Shown here: piece by piece, positions 1 through 14,170 of the stretch
Layout of the letters: each line of letters opens with the position of its first letter
Numbering within the stretch: position 1 is the first letter of the stretch
The notes under the pieces: model-generated
The model's input: only the letters and a program-made list of their open reading frames with translations
Databases searched by the model: none
What the model was told of the DNA's origin: nothing
Translations under genes and position numbers: made by a program
Source: Gymnorhina tibicen
Lineage: Eukaryota > Chordata > Aves > Passeriformes > Artamidae
Assembly: GCA_013399875.1 (NCBI GenBank)
Contig: VXAZ01004634.1
Span: 186,001 to 250,000 of the forward strand
Direction of reading: 5' to 3'
DNA: 64,000 nt

Positions 1-3000
1 ATTAGACAGACAGTTAATCAGGTACACTTAAAACATCTGCCTTAAGGAGTTAACTTAATCTGAATTTACTGACATGATGAAAAGCAGCTCTTTTAGAAAT
101 CAAAAGAAGGGACTTAAATGGGATTTAAAATTTCCTCTTGATCCTCTCGTCCCTCTTTGTCAAAATAACACTAATTAAAATAATACAGGCTACTAGATGA
201 CATCTGCTATAGTACAGTTTTAGTGCTGTGTATATGTATTTATAGATATCAAGAGTATGTAATTCAGACTACATTTCCTCCTATATAAAATCAAACACAT
301 CTGTCAGTACAACTGTATGGATTTATTTACTATAGGAAGTATGTTTATATACTATATATCTATACAATTAATATTTATAAATATATAAAAATACAAATCT
401 ATACAAAAATCTACAGATTTTTACTTACATGGAAGAAGCCCACAGATGTCTGAAGTGGAGTCATCCATAGAAGGGCTACTACACTGCATCTTAGAACTGG
501 CACTGCCTGCCACATCCTTTAAGTGAATATTCTTGACTTTGGCCCAAACAGTTCTGAGCCTCCCTCTGCAGCCACAGCTGTGGCTCACTGCACGCGGTCC
601 CACAGCTATGGGCCGCACCCTCATTCCAGCAGGGGCTACCCCCCACAATGCAGGTATGGCTAGGGGTATTCAGAAACAGGCCTGGAGCTTGCATTATCTG
701 CTACCGCTCTGTCAGAGCTGGAACTTGATGCGATTTTTCATTGTTCCTAGGCTTTTCCAGAGATCCTCAGACGGATCATATGAAAGAAGCCTACATGACA
801 TAATTGACCACTTTGTAACTGTTTTGTGTTGGTGTCACCAATTTTTATTATGCAACTATACCACAGATAAGGTAATTTTAAAGTCACTTTATAAAACAAA
901 TTAATTACTACACCCACCCATCAGGTGGATTTTATAATAACACAAACTGGCAGGCAGACTTAGTATCTCTAACTTATGTCACAGTTAGTTACTGGCATCT
1001 ATCACTGCAGTAACTGTCTCCAAGTCTTCATCCTCACAGAACTGCTTGGGAGGTAAAGCAGAATCACTCTCTTGATAGGTGTCAGTCGCACTAACACAAG
1101 ACTGATTTACATGGATGTTTCGAGATTACTAACTTCAGAGCTCTGATGCCTGCCTTCCTTAGGTTCTTAAATCCTGTCAACCTGTCAAATGCCCACCTAA
1201 CTCTCCAGGCTTAACTCAATCTGATCCACAATCAACTGCATGAGTCCAGCAGACAGGTATCACCCTTTGAATTCCAGACAACCCCAACCACTAAAGCCAC
1301 ATTCTTTCTTCCAGCAGTATAACAGGCTGCTCTTTACAGGCATAACTCTTTTCAACATGTAAGAAACTTTAGCTTATACAGAGTAGTGCAGTTACATCCC
1401 TACACAGGCTAACTACTAACTTCAACCTCTCCAGGTTCTTATTTTCAAGCTATTCCAGGGCCCAAGCCCAGAAGAGATAAAAGACCATGTATAAGCTAGA
1501 ACACTGTCAGCAACTTCAGTCTCCTGGACAATACAGCATGTGGGAAACAAACTCTGAGTTGAAACAATTATTCCAGGGACTTAAGTCCACTCATGAATAA
1601 CCACTATGTTTCTTTGCTTTAACCTCCCTGACTGATAAAATCCTATATTTTAAATATATATAATGTATATATATACATACATATATACATATGTGTATAG
1701 ATATAGATGTATAAATATATACATGTATAAAGATTACACTGAAATATTCCAATGCCAGGAAAAAAAAAGAAAGAATGTCTGTTTTTTCACTGATAAAAGG
1801 TATCTGAACAGTAACATTGAGTGCAAAACAAAATAAATCTAGTGGACTGCTTCAGGGACAAATCACTGTTAGTGCATGTTAAAAGAAGGAAAAAAACCCC
1901 AAACCACACCAATTTCATTGCTAAACACCTGGTTAAATTGTTTTCTTGTTTCTTTTCTAGAGAAATTAGAGTATTATATGAGGCAACCACCCCTGCCAAA
2001 ACCTTAGACAATGTGGTTTGATTACTGTACAGACCATGAAAGATTTTAAAGATTAGAGAAGCAATGGACAGTTTCTAGATCTATGGATATGAGGATACTG
2101 CCTATCAAATATGTGGGTGGGTAGAGAGGGAAAAATATTATGGAGACAAACACAGAAAACAACAGATTGTTAAAACTCCTCCTTCAAAAGAATACTACAA
2201 ATAGACATGCCATAAGCTGTTCATGCAGAAGTGCCCCAAAGAGCTGGATCCTTGCACTTTTTCCAAAAAATACAGCCACTGAATGTGACAGAGCCAAAGA
2301 CTTTCCTGACCTTGCATTTTCCTATGTTTGTCACCAGCACTGGTGCCACTGTGGCTTCTTGTAGCACTGCCAAACAGCAGCAACCTGAAATAAACTGGGT
2401 GAGGCTGTTATTCAGATCCCGTAGGCAAGGGTGAAAACATTTCAAAGAAAAAAAAAGGAAATCACTTACTTCCATCTGAAAGAAACTGTAGATGGGAAAG
2501 GCAAGCAGGCAGAAGGGAAAGAACTGGAAGAGTCAAAGGTATGAAAAAAGAAATTTAATAAAGATTAAAATGCTGTAATAAGTAAGACAATAGAAAACAC
2601 AGGAAAGATGGGAGAAATCTGGAGAAAATAGCTGAAATAGATCATCTTCCTGGCTCTTCCCAGAAGTAGTGTATTTTGTACAGAGTACAGTAACAACTGA
2701 AGTGGAATCCCACTGCAATATGGCCCAAACATTCAATATTCCCAAAAGATGACATGAACAAAAGGACAGGTGTGTAAATACTAAAGAACATTGCCCAGAA
2801 TTCATGTGTCTAATCAATGTTTGCTATCCAAGAGATTATAAAAGCATTGGAGCAGCAGATGACCTCAGGCAAAAGCTGGGAAGTCCTCGCACCATACCAC
2901 TTCCCAGCACTGGAGCCCCAGATCCTCAGCACACCTCAGAGCACTCTCAAGAGTCAGAGGCACAAGGCCTAAGATAATTTGAAACAGCTAGGTCAAGATG

Positions 3001-6000
3001 ATACACATTTTAAAAGCATCCTCACCTCTGCTGGATGGGAAAAGTCCATCCTACATAATACAGGAGAAAAGCCTGGACACTGTACAACTGGTTTATCAAC
3101 TGGATCTGAAACTGGAACTAGTGCATCTCATTTTGGTCTACAGAGAACAAGCCTGCCCATCTCTTTTTCTTGCTTTAAGAGTCAGGAACCTATTAGAGCC
3201 TTATTAAAAACTTTCATAAATTTTACCACAGTGAACCACTACCTTTGAATAGTGGGGCCAACACCAAGGCAACCATCTGTGAATTACTATGGCAATGACT
3301 AAACCCATACAAAGTGTGACAGGCCACAGGTTAAATCACTAACAGTCAAAATGTTTAGGCTCTGAGTATTTTAGAAAAGGGAGTATCAGCTGTCCACAGA
3401 AGAGGTCTTAAAGTGAGGCAAAATGAAGCCAACCTAAAAAAGACTGATCTTAAAGTCAGTTCTAACCTAAGCACAACTGCAAAACCCCCTCAACACTATC
3501 TGGCAGTCAGAAGTGGCTCAAGACCGAATAGCGTCCTAGCTTGTAAAGGCCACAGTAATAAGAAGGGCACAGACAATTCCACTGCTCTCTAGTGAAACAT
3601 CTTATTTTATTATTTTCCAGAAATTCCTAGACCACCCACTCAAAAACAACTGCTTTGCTGTGTCTTTCCTCCCCATGGCTTACATTTCCCCATGTTTTTA
3701 TTTTCTCTTCCCCAACTCTTTTCCCCTCCACCCCTTTCCTTGTTTCCTCCTATTCTTTTCCTCCTCTCTGCTTACAAGAGCTGATCTCCACAACAGCAAT
3801 AAATCAGTAAGGAGCAGTTTGAAGCTTTGACATACCACAAGCTTTTTCCTTCTCCAGAGCTGACTCTCTCAGAAAAGTAAGAGCTATGTTTACACAAAGT
3901 CCAAATAATACCAAGTTTGAGTTCTGTAGGAGTTTCTTTCTTGGGGGGAAAGAGAAAAGCCTTAGAAGCTTAAATCTAGAAACCACATTTAAAGCTATGC
4001 AAAATTATTGTGAAACTGAAAATATGAGAAAGGGCAACAGAGTCCTAGTTCTGACTGAGACATTTGGACCACCTCTCAAACAGAAATCAAAACTGTTCTT
4101 TTACTTGCAACTACAACAAAATGCATGCTCAGGGCATGCTGTATTTCCATGGTGCTTTGCAAGTCTCAGATGAGGAACAGAGTACAGGGGATTGAAAAAC
4201 CCACTGCAAACCCTCTCAAGGTGTCACTTGCATACTGACAGTGGAGCTCAGGTTTGAACAACAGCTCCCATGTTAGCTGTAAGACAACACATATCTAAGT
4301 ACCATCCCTTCCTATGCTAGATCTGAAATGCAAAGCAGATATGCTGCTGGCTGAAAGCAATATTCAGAGTGGGTGAAGTCCGGTTAAGGCTGTTAACTGT
4401 AGCTCTTTGTTCTTTTGAGTCAGTAACAACCACAAAATTCCAGATAGATATTGTTAAGAGACAGCATCTTTCACAGCTCTCAGTGTGGACAAGTTCCTGG
4501 TCTCATGTCCCAGATCCACCCCTCAAAGATTAGAATGAATGTTTCCTTTGTTCTGAAGGGTTATCTTCCACAAACAGTATTAAGAGAAAGAAGAACCAAG
4601 AGAGCACATGTAAGCAATAGGAGTAGAAAGAATGTATTGCCAAAACAGGAAAAGAGAAAGATTCTTCATAGAGCAAATCTTTATAGATGTGTTTTGGGTA
4701 CTCATTACAATCATATGGAAAATTACTTCTACTTTTTCCAAAAACTACTATACTCTAGCAAGAAGTCAGAGAGCTTCTCTCCCAAACCATCACCTTCTAT
4801 TATACCATTTCACCCTGTGAATTAGACGTCGTCACACACACACTCATTCACCATGCTGGTGTGACACACCAGACTAAACATAAGGAAAAACTTAGGATGG
4901 GATTTAGACTGCCCAAGATAGTTATCCTACTGCTGGTGCCTACAGAAGCAGATTTTTCAGATAACTGCCTATACTACTTATTCAGAGAGAGGAAGGAAAG
5001 TGATTCTAAAGACCTCCAGAGGAAGACAGTGTGTCTAATACCAGGCACCTCAGCCAAAGGGAAAAAAACCCATCCAAACAGGAAAAAGAAAACAAACCAC
5101 CACACATGTTTCTGTAAGAATTCTGTCGCCTAATAATAAACCAAATGGCTTGAGCTGTGCAATGGGCTGAATTATATATCAGTACACTTCTTCCCCCCTC
5201 TCAAAAACTGAAAAAACTGATACAGCCTGCTCAGTGCATCCTGCAGACAGGATCTAGTCTCATCAACACTAGCTGCTACTCACTGTTTTTCTTACTAGTA
5301 GTACTAAATGTAAAAATAGATAAGGGAACAAATATTTTTATCATTATTCATATGATCTGATGCTTTACATGATAAAAATTAGAGCTATCAGCTAGGACAT
5401 TTTACAACAAATCTCTGGCCTGACAAACTTGATGATTCCGGATTCAAATCTCCCTTTTTGCAATTGATTATTTCCCTGCATCATCCTAGAAGTTTTGGCT
5501 TTTTATCTCCTTTCCTATACTTAATACTGTTGTTCTAATTTCCTCCTGCTTGAAGCAGCCTGCCCTCTTCCCATCATACCATCTGTAGCACAATCCAGTT
5601 CTTCACTCTCACTGTCCTACTAGACAACTGGCTTGGAACAACTGTTCCTTTTCTTTCTGGGAAAGCGGCATTTTTGCTTTAAGCACAATGTTACAAAATT
5701 TAATTATGCTTTGGTCTAATATCTCAGCCATGCTAGCTTGGTGAATAAAGTGGTATTTGTTTCCATGTTTCATCTCACACATCAAAATTCCACATTCCAA
5801 CTATGTATCTCCATGTCCTTGTGTGACAGCCAGCACATGCCTGTGCACAGATGTGTCACTCACATGGGCTAGGGAACTTAAAGACAGATGTTCAATACAT
5901 AACAGTGCTTGGATTAAGGGCAGATGTTTAATTTGGTCTAGTTTCTCTCTGTTTTCTAAGTGATAGTCTGGTCAAGTCATTTAGAACAGGCCTTGCAAGA

Positions 6001-6960
6001 CCTTCAACAAACACAAGACAAATTTCTTATGTCAGTGTGAACCACTAAGATTGCATGCACCAAAAAAAAAGAGAATCTGATGATTAGAACATCATCTGAG
6101 TTATAAGGCACAACTGATAACCTCTTCTGTCCCAAACTTACTGCATAACTGAGCAGCTCACACAGCTTAGTCAGACAGACACATCAGCTGGTACCGACTA
6201 CACCACATGGGCTGAGCAGAGGATGGGTGGATGAGTAGTGTATTAGCTGCCTGAATACACGTTTTCCTTCACTTCTCCCTCTGCAGAGAATCAGCATTTA
6301 ACAGTATTTTCAGAGGTATAATGTATTAGCCTCAACATCAGCCCCAGCTCTAATCCTGTACAGTAATATTACTGTTGCATAGTAATGCTTCCTGCCTCCT
6401 TGCTGTTTTTTCCTCCCTCCCCACCTTAAAACAACATTTGCAGTACAACACACATATATAACCCTTGTTTACTGCAGAAAGGAGCAGCACATGGCAGAGA
6501 CACCCCTGCAACCACACAGGCAGAGATACCAAAACCAAAGGCTGAAGCACTGAGGGCACGTAGAGACAACTGAAAGCATACCAGGGAAGAAACAAAAGAA
6601 CATAGAATCACCCCAGTGATGGAAATGCTCCCTTCAGGGCTCCCCTTGTTTAGTAAGTTACAAGACCTTTTGATTTCGGGAACACATGCAGAGGAGTGCT
6701 ATTGGGATTTCCTCTGTACCACTTTATACACTTGAGCACAGTTCAAAAATCAATAGGTATTGGTCTCTGGTTTATTACTCCTACTTTACATTTAGCTTTC
6801 TCCTTTTACTCATGACTAACTATAGTAAATTAAGATTAAAAATTAAATTTTGGTGCTTGAACTATAGTTTCCTTCCTCATTTACAACAAAACGTTAAGAA
6901 CTAGCTACTGGAAGTTCTACAGTGGCAAATCACTTTCCCTGCCAATTAATTCATTTAGTA
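1..6960. other. Non-coding sequence, probably intron 1 of the minus-strand RNF144A-like gene
   Basis: I found no exon, RNA gene or clear transposon here. Open frames are short (at most 124 codons), mutually overlapping and low in GC, with no recognisable domain. Visible structure is limited to an AT dinucleotide-rich tract near 1,645-1,735 and a pyrimidine-rich stretch on the plus strand at about 3,660-3,775. The intron assignment is an inference from the CpG-island first exon with a good splice donor at 32,837 on the minus strand and from vertebrate gene order. Confidence 0.5.
1645..1735. repeat. AT-rich microsatellite-like tract
   Basis: Imperfect TA and TATACA runs continue for about 90 bp. 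It is a simple repeat with no sign of function. A similar but shorter tract is at 15,433-15,472. Confidence 0.6.
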
Positions 6961-7215
6961 AGGATAAGAGGCAGAAGGCAGAAACTGATGCACAGGAAGT
7001 TCCACCTGAATATAAGGAAGAACTTCTTTACTGTGGAGGTAGCTGCCCAGGAACAGGTTTCCCAGACAGATTGTGGAGTCTCCCTCACCAGAAATATTCA
7101 AGAACTGTCTGGACACAGTCCTGTGCCATGCACTGCAGGATGACCCTTCTTGAGCAGAGAGGCTGGACTGGAATATCTACTGTGGTCCCTTCCAACCTGA
7201 CCCATTCTGTGATTC
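6961..7215 (+). mobile_element. CR1 LINE, 3' end fragment
   Basis: The segment has the usual CR1 3' landmarks in order: the AGGAAGTTCCACCTGAA block, AAGAACTTCTTTACTGTG, a CCCAGACAGATTGTGGAGTCTCC block, TGACCCTTCTTGAGCAG, and a tail GTCCCTTCCAACCTGACCC followed by ATTCTGTGATTC. It is a 5'-truncated copy with no coding capacity left. Relative to the minus-strand host intron it lies antisense. Confidence 0.85.
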
Positions 7216-10200
7216 AGACCTTTGGGATTTTTAACCTTTACTATTAAGAGACTTGGCTTTTGAGTTACACAAACAGAACAGATGTTAAAATTATTCAAGG
7301 AATATACCAATAGAACAAGCTATCAAAAAAAATTAAATAAAGCTTTTCTAACATGGTATCAACAAAAGCAATTTGAATTGCAATAAAAATATAAATAAAA
7401 AAGGATGCTGCCTTATATGTCACTGTATTGCTATAAAGAGAAAGCTGAAGGTACTTAAGTCAATCCCTTACACCTTCATGTACTCGCATAATTCATCCTG
7501 TTAAAGAGGAAACACCTCAGGTACCAATGATATGCAGGCATTAATACCTAGTGTGACCAGGTACTTAACTCTGCTGTAGATTTGGTATGCAGTGAATGTG
7601 ACAGCCGACTAAAGAGAGGAATTGCCTGCTATCATTTTGCATCATCTCCTAGCACTCCTAGACCATATTAACCCCTTCCCCAAATTAACAAAGACATTGC
7701 AACTGGTGGTCAGTCCTGGTGTTCAGAATACACCCCATGCTGAACATTCACTGGAGCACTTTTGGTTTTTGCGTCTGTACAAAGCACCTGCATCCTGCTC
7801 AATCTGTAACTTTTACCTGCTCATGCACATGGGCAGAAAGGATGCTGAAACACAGCCCTCCCTGCACATCTTGTGGGTCATAGTGCTGACCTGCTTATGA
7901 GCAGAAAGCATGCTGGGCACAGGGATAGAAAACACCTACTTACTCTTCAGTTTCCCAGAGGAGAGATCTGGCTTGCTGCATAAAGCAGCTGAAATTTGCA
8001 CAGACTTATTCTGGCAAGGAGAAAAACATTTTTAGGGCAGCTTAAGCTTGTGGTTATCATTCTAGGGGTTTATAAAGAAAAGCTTTAAAACCAGAAACAG
8101 TCAAACAAGGATTTTGCAGTGATTCCTGATGGTTTTTAAAGGAAGTTAAAAATATCAGAATTAAGTAATTTTATTTCCTAAAGAAGGAAACAAAATAAAG
8201 CAGTGATACTTATATTTAAAGCACTGACATACACAATATATTCCTTAAGCAACTTCATAAAATGAGCTTCTTCCACAGGTACAAATGATCATTCTATGCC
8301 CATTACCTAAAAGGTAACCAAAGCTTGTCCCACAAAAACAGGATCCAGGAAAAGGCTAATAGTTCTTTGAAAGCATGCTTTTCCCTATGTAAAATATCTA
8401 TGTCAAGTCTTTTACCTTGGACATCAGTTATGTCTGAAAAACACCTTTTCAGGAGCTTGACATATACTCATATGGGTACTCTGCACAGTCCCAAACAGTT
8501 TATTAACAGAAATCAACTGCAAATTCCTCTGTGAGAAAAATTCCTCTTTTATGCTTGCATAGTACACACTGCAGTGGGCCAGAGGCTACTGAAGTTTACA
8601 TCAGTACAAACAAGTTGTGAGACAATTCAACTAATATCAATAGCCTTGGTACTAAATTCTCTCCCTCAGAAAACAGATGAGGAGCTGAATTTAGTGAGCA
8701 ACCATTTTCTGCAGAGCCATTTGCGCATCTACTTTGGGGAAGTATCCTTATACAGTATTTGTCTGAGCAGTTCTGACTCCTCTAGCTTCCATCCCTTTGT
8801 ATGCAGCCCAAAAAAGGCAGACCAATCAAGTCAAGTTAACATTGAAACAAGTAATAAAGGAAAAAAAAGCCTTTTTTCTTGAAAAAGTTATGACTACAAG
8901 GCTGAATTAAAAACTGATAGGCAAAGATACTCTATACTTCCCAGAGGTCAAGTGGTGAACATTTTAGATAGCAGGAAACTTTCCAAGTTCAACTCATGCT
9001 TTCCCAAACCAAACAAGACACAAACCACAGCAGCCTGCCTTCTTTCCAGATGCTGAGAAGATCACAGATTAGGTTGTTCATTATGGTCCCAACCAAGTAA
9101 CATGGTACACACAACACCACCCACCTCTTCAAACATCTCTCTCTATTTTAAGGGAATCCACTGTACTAAAAAATATGGTGGTTTTTTTTTTTCAAGTTCT
9201 GTAGTTGTTACTTTTCCCTATTTACTTTAATGGCCACCATAGCGTTTTATGTTCAGGACATTGTGAAAAGACAGCCAGAGGTCTGACATACCAGTTTAAA
9301 ATAGACATTTGGAAAGGAATTGCTGCAGGGGTGCTAAACCAAACAGCATGGATTACAACCCACTGTTTAAAATTAGGCTTTGTGGTTTGTTTTTAGATAT
9401 TCCTAGTAACAAACTCAATCTGATTGCTCTTTCTTGGAAGTTATTGCACCTAACAATCTAGGAGGTCAATGATAGAAATTTCATTTAAAATACAGCTATT
9501 AATGTTCCTAAAGATAGTCTACTATGTGACTGAGCTGTGTCACAGGCCTTAAGTCATTCTCTATGTTTTGTTGGGGTTTTTTGGGTTTTTTTTTTTGATG
9601 AAAAGACAGTAAATGCTTGACTAGGAGTTAAAAGTTTGACATGCTTTTAGGATTAAGTAGTTTCTCAATTTTAAACTACGCAGGAAAGAAAAGCTTTCAG
9701 GAAGGAACTGAACCTGGAACATCTTTGAATTCCTATTGCATGCTTAATGACAAGACCCCAGCACTAAAGAACAACAGTGTTTAACCATCAAAGGTATCCC
9801 ACATTTCTTTTCGAAAATCCTTGGGTAACCTACATTGTCTACTAATAGAGTATTTTGTCCTAGTTAATTGGAAAAGGCAGCCCTTGAGTTTCTTTCCAGC
9901 AGGAAACCAATTAAATAGATTCAAGAGCAAATCAGTGCTACTTTAAAAAACAAACAAGAGGGAGGAGCACAGGAGCTGGCTGCTGCTTCTTAAAAAGAGT
10001 TGGAACAAGCCATTCCTTGAAAAACTGGAGACACAAAGCAGTGCATCTCCTTTACTCTGGTGAGCACAGATGGGAGCAGGAATATTGCAACTCGAACCAA
10101 GGTGCTTTGGTGGGTTTCAGAACTCACGTAGGCGGGAAAGGCTAGAGCAGAGCTGTGTAGAAAGACCCCATAATGCAACAGAATATGGCAAACAGGGGTT

Positions 10201-13200
10201 TTTTCAGCCACACCAAACTGTTCTACATAAAGAATAGGGAGGATTTAGCATCAGCCATACTGGACCAGCTGTAAGCCAAGGCAGTGTTACATAAACTCGA
10301 AACCTGTGAAGTCTAATAGCTGAAGGCATGCAGTTGAGTTAATGGGGAGTTTGGGAATATGACTGACAAAACAGCTAGGTCAGTAACTACCAGCATATTC
10401 ATAATCTATCTGTACTTTAAAAGAACAAAAAACCCCAAAACCCACTGAAGAAGGCCCATGGGAGACAGTGAAAATGAGAAGGATAGGCAGACCAGGAATC
10501 ATCCAAACACTAGATTTAAAAACATATAAAGCAAAAGCTGACCACATGGGGCCTCTAAGCATGTGGTTGTTAGAAATTAATAAAAGCAACCAACCATTTG
10601 TAAAAATGGCTAATAAAGATTAAAAAAGTATAAAAAATAATTGAAACACTATAAAAGGAACAAATTATGGACACAGAAAAATGGCACTAGAGCAAGAGTT
10701 TAGGGAGCTGGGCAGAGACTTCTTCACCCAGGTGCTGAACAGCAACACAGGCTCTCACACTTGGGCTTCAATACTGAGCGACAAACTGAGCTTAACTTCT
10801 AACCACAGATCTGAATCACCTAAGCTGGCTTGAAGAGGATGCTACAATACCTGCTAGTGACCTGAAATAACTAGGAGGTCTGGGTTCTTGCAATGACAGC
10901 AGTGGTCAGAGAGTTAGCAGACGGAAAAAGCAGGCAAAGTGGTATATAGTGCATAAGACAATATAATTATCCTGTGACACAGACAGTTTGTATTCTCTCC
11001 CGCCTTCCCTATTAATACTCAAAATGAGATGTTTTCTTCTGTGGAGACTGGTTTCGCTTTTTGGTTAAAGAAAGCAGTGTTAAAAGTGGCTGTTGGGCTT
11101 GGAACAGCAAGCACTGAGGTTTAAGAGGGCTCCCAAGTGCTTGGAGAAGTTCTTTCCACAGCCTCTGAGAAAACTAGCTTGCTCATGCAGCTCAGCTTAT
11201 GACAAACCAGCCCCCAACCCGCTTCCTCCCCAGCCCTGAGCTCAAGGTTTTACAGAAATGGGAACCAGCACCTCAATTTATGACAGAGACATCAAAAGGA
11301 CTGCTGAATAATATGGCAAGCTGCAAATCAGCCTTTTACCATGAAAGAAAAGGAAAGGGATTAAGTGCACAGTTCCCCTCCCTGAGATCCAGATCTCTCT
11401 AGCAGCTTCTTTCCCATTGGCAGTTCTTATTCTGCAGTGTTACTTCAAGCCAACCTGCAAATTTTACAGAAAAGTGAAACTGGATTGAGACATGCAAAAA
11501 GCAAGCCAGAAGAAAGCAGGAAGAGCTGAATTTGTAACTACTGGGGATGGGAGGAAGATTTAGTAATAGACATGACAGGAAACACAGAAAGAGCTATTGA
11601 TCCCTGTAAGGATCAATATACTACCAGGAGAATAGAAAATTGATCAAAGAAAATTAGAGGCTCCACTGTAATGTCTGAATCTAGGGACAAGAAAATTTCT
11701 CAAGTACTGCTGTAATAGAGTTGTGTACATTGCATTTAAAAAAAAAAATAGAAAAAGTGGAAGACAGCTTGTGCAAACTTAGGAACTGACTGTTCTGCAC
11801 TCTTTTGCCCAACAAATGATTGCTGCAAGGTATGTAGCGGTTGTCCAACTTTATAAAGGTCAAAATACACAACAGCAGAAAAGTGTCTTGACTTGTTGCC
11901 TCTTTCCCTGCTTCATACATTGCCAGTACATTCCAGCACATTTAATACTTTGTACATCTGCAGTAGTCAGTGTCCTCTATACCCTTTCTCACACGCTGAA
12001 CTGGAGAAGATGAACCATTCCCGACTCCACTAACTCTTGCAATCCCCTCTTAACAGAAAGGTGACCAATTCTACAGAACCTGGAACAAACTACAAAAAGC
12101 CAATTTCACATATACATAGAATCCGTATGAAAAGTAAACGCTCACAGCCAGATTTAGTTCTACAAAATTCAAAAGAGGGGAGAAATAACTCCTAATCAGG
12201 TTTTGGTACATGGTACAAAACATCTCTATGTTAGAAGCTAATACTGGTCTAAAAAAAAAAACAAAAAAAAAAACCAAACCAGCCTGCAACAACAAAACGA
12301 CAAAATATAGAAAAAGAGAAGCCCTCCAACATTTGAAACAAAGCCTCAGAAATGCAATCTACAGCCATTTATTTCAATAGGATGCTAAGTTCTTCTGCAG
12401 CAACAGAGGGGCATTCAAAACTAAGAATTAAGAACCATGTAGGCTGAGAAGGCCTATGAAGGTCAGAGAACCACTTCCACGTTGCTCTGAGCAAGCCACA
12501 GACCCAAACATATAAACAACTAGGTAAACAAGGAAATACAGATGGCTTTAGAAGGAGCTGATATAATTTACTTTTAAAAATTTTGCTTACTGTATTTCCC
12601 ACCTTCAAACCCTTCTTTATTAGTAGGGAAGATTTTTTGTGACTAAGCCAATAAAGACACTTAGTTTTCCATCCTGTTTCATGAACTATAACTAAAAATA
12701 AATGTCACTTCGTGGCTGACACCACAGAATGAGTTTGTCACCTCCGCAATGCAATTCTTCATGTCACAGGCTGAAAAAACACTTCTTGACTTTTGTAAAC
12801 AGATATTTATATCTTTATTAAATTTCATTTTAGCTACCAGTTTCCTATGTTGGACTGAGCCAAGTTGTGCCTTTGGCTACTGCTGTAAGACGTAACAATG
12901 ACCATTATTATGACAATAATAATGCAAACTATTACTGAATCACTAGATCTTGATCACCCACTTGTCACTAAATTATGGTACAATGATTCAGTTTATATAG
13001 GTCTTAGCTGCCATTAAGGTTACAGACAGCTACTTAGAAAACATCTTTATCTGAAGCAAAGCCAAAATATTTTGATTGCTTCCTTCCACAGTGAAATGAA
13101 ACATTAGAACTATTTTAAGGTTATAAACAATGAGACAGAAATGATCAACTCTAATAGAAAGTCACACAATTTCAAGACAACACTACATCATTAGGGAAGA

Positions 13201-14039
13201 ATTTTGCATTTTACTGGCAGACTCTGACTTTCCCCATCTGCTCCCTTCTCTCCCTACTAATGAGCAGGAGCAAGCTATGAAAGCATGTCTAAAGATGACA
13301 AGAGCACAAGCTTCTCTAGATGCTTAGGAAAGATCAATGAGCTGTCCCCCTGTGTTCACTATCACACTGACAGGAGTGGCAGGCTCTTGCCTGCCAGATG
13401 AGGAAAATCAGAGGGCAACACTCCTCTGCTTTGTATTAATCATCTGAGCTATGTATGGTATGTTCTTGTTCTTTACACAAATACCTCATGATCATCTGTA
13501 TGCCACAAATATTTTCCAATACAGATTTCTGCCAGGACATGCTCCATTTCAGTAATCCTTTAGAGCCATTTCAGTGAAACAAGGTTGGAGGGCAGCAGAA
13601 AGATTCAAGAACTCAAGGCACATTTCAACTATGTATGTTCACAAGATGCCAGAGCTGCTCTCACACTGATCGAAGGCCAGGAAAGATTACAGAAGTTCAC
13701 AGCTGTTTCACTTTTGCCAGAAAATATCACACTCAACTTAGGTTTCCACTTGTTTGAGAAAATGAAAAAAAGACTGACCAGTTACACACGCTTTTCCAAG
13801 ACAATGGACACAGGTCCTGAGAGTACTTTGCACACTCTTTTTCCCCTGTGTTTCAGAAAATGGGATATGGTGCCTGGACAGGTTTGAGGATATTTAGAGG
13901 CACCTCAGCAGAAAACTAAACAACAAGGTGTGAACAGAACAAGCTGCACTGCTAGTAAGAACACGGTGGTGGAATGGGCAAAGAAGCAGACCATTATGCC
14001 TGAAGGCATGGGACTCTTCAGGAGAGAGATGGAGAGCTG

Positions 14040-14170
14040 AAGGAAGGGAGAGAGGCTGAGGGACCTTGGCTCATTTAGCTTCCCACATGGAGATCAAGAA
14101 GAGATAAGGTCACTTCGGGAATACCCATGGTGCAGGGTAAAGTACATCACCAAAGGGGAGAGGAACTGTT
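14040..14170 (+). mobile_element. Possible old CR1 fragment
   Basis: A stretch reading roughly GAGAGGCTGAGGGACCTTGG followed by CTCATTTAGCTTC resembles the CR1 block just upstream of the 3' UTR (GCTGAGGGAGCTGGG, TTTAGCCTGGAGAAGAG). Divergence is high and no 3' tail is visible, so this may be chance similarity. Confidence 0.35.

Noticed and set aside
533..904. 123-codon plus-strand frame
   Set aside because: No similarity to any family I know, no splice or promoter context, and contradicts the more plausible minus-strand exon signal at the same place.
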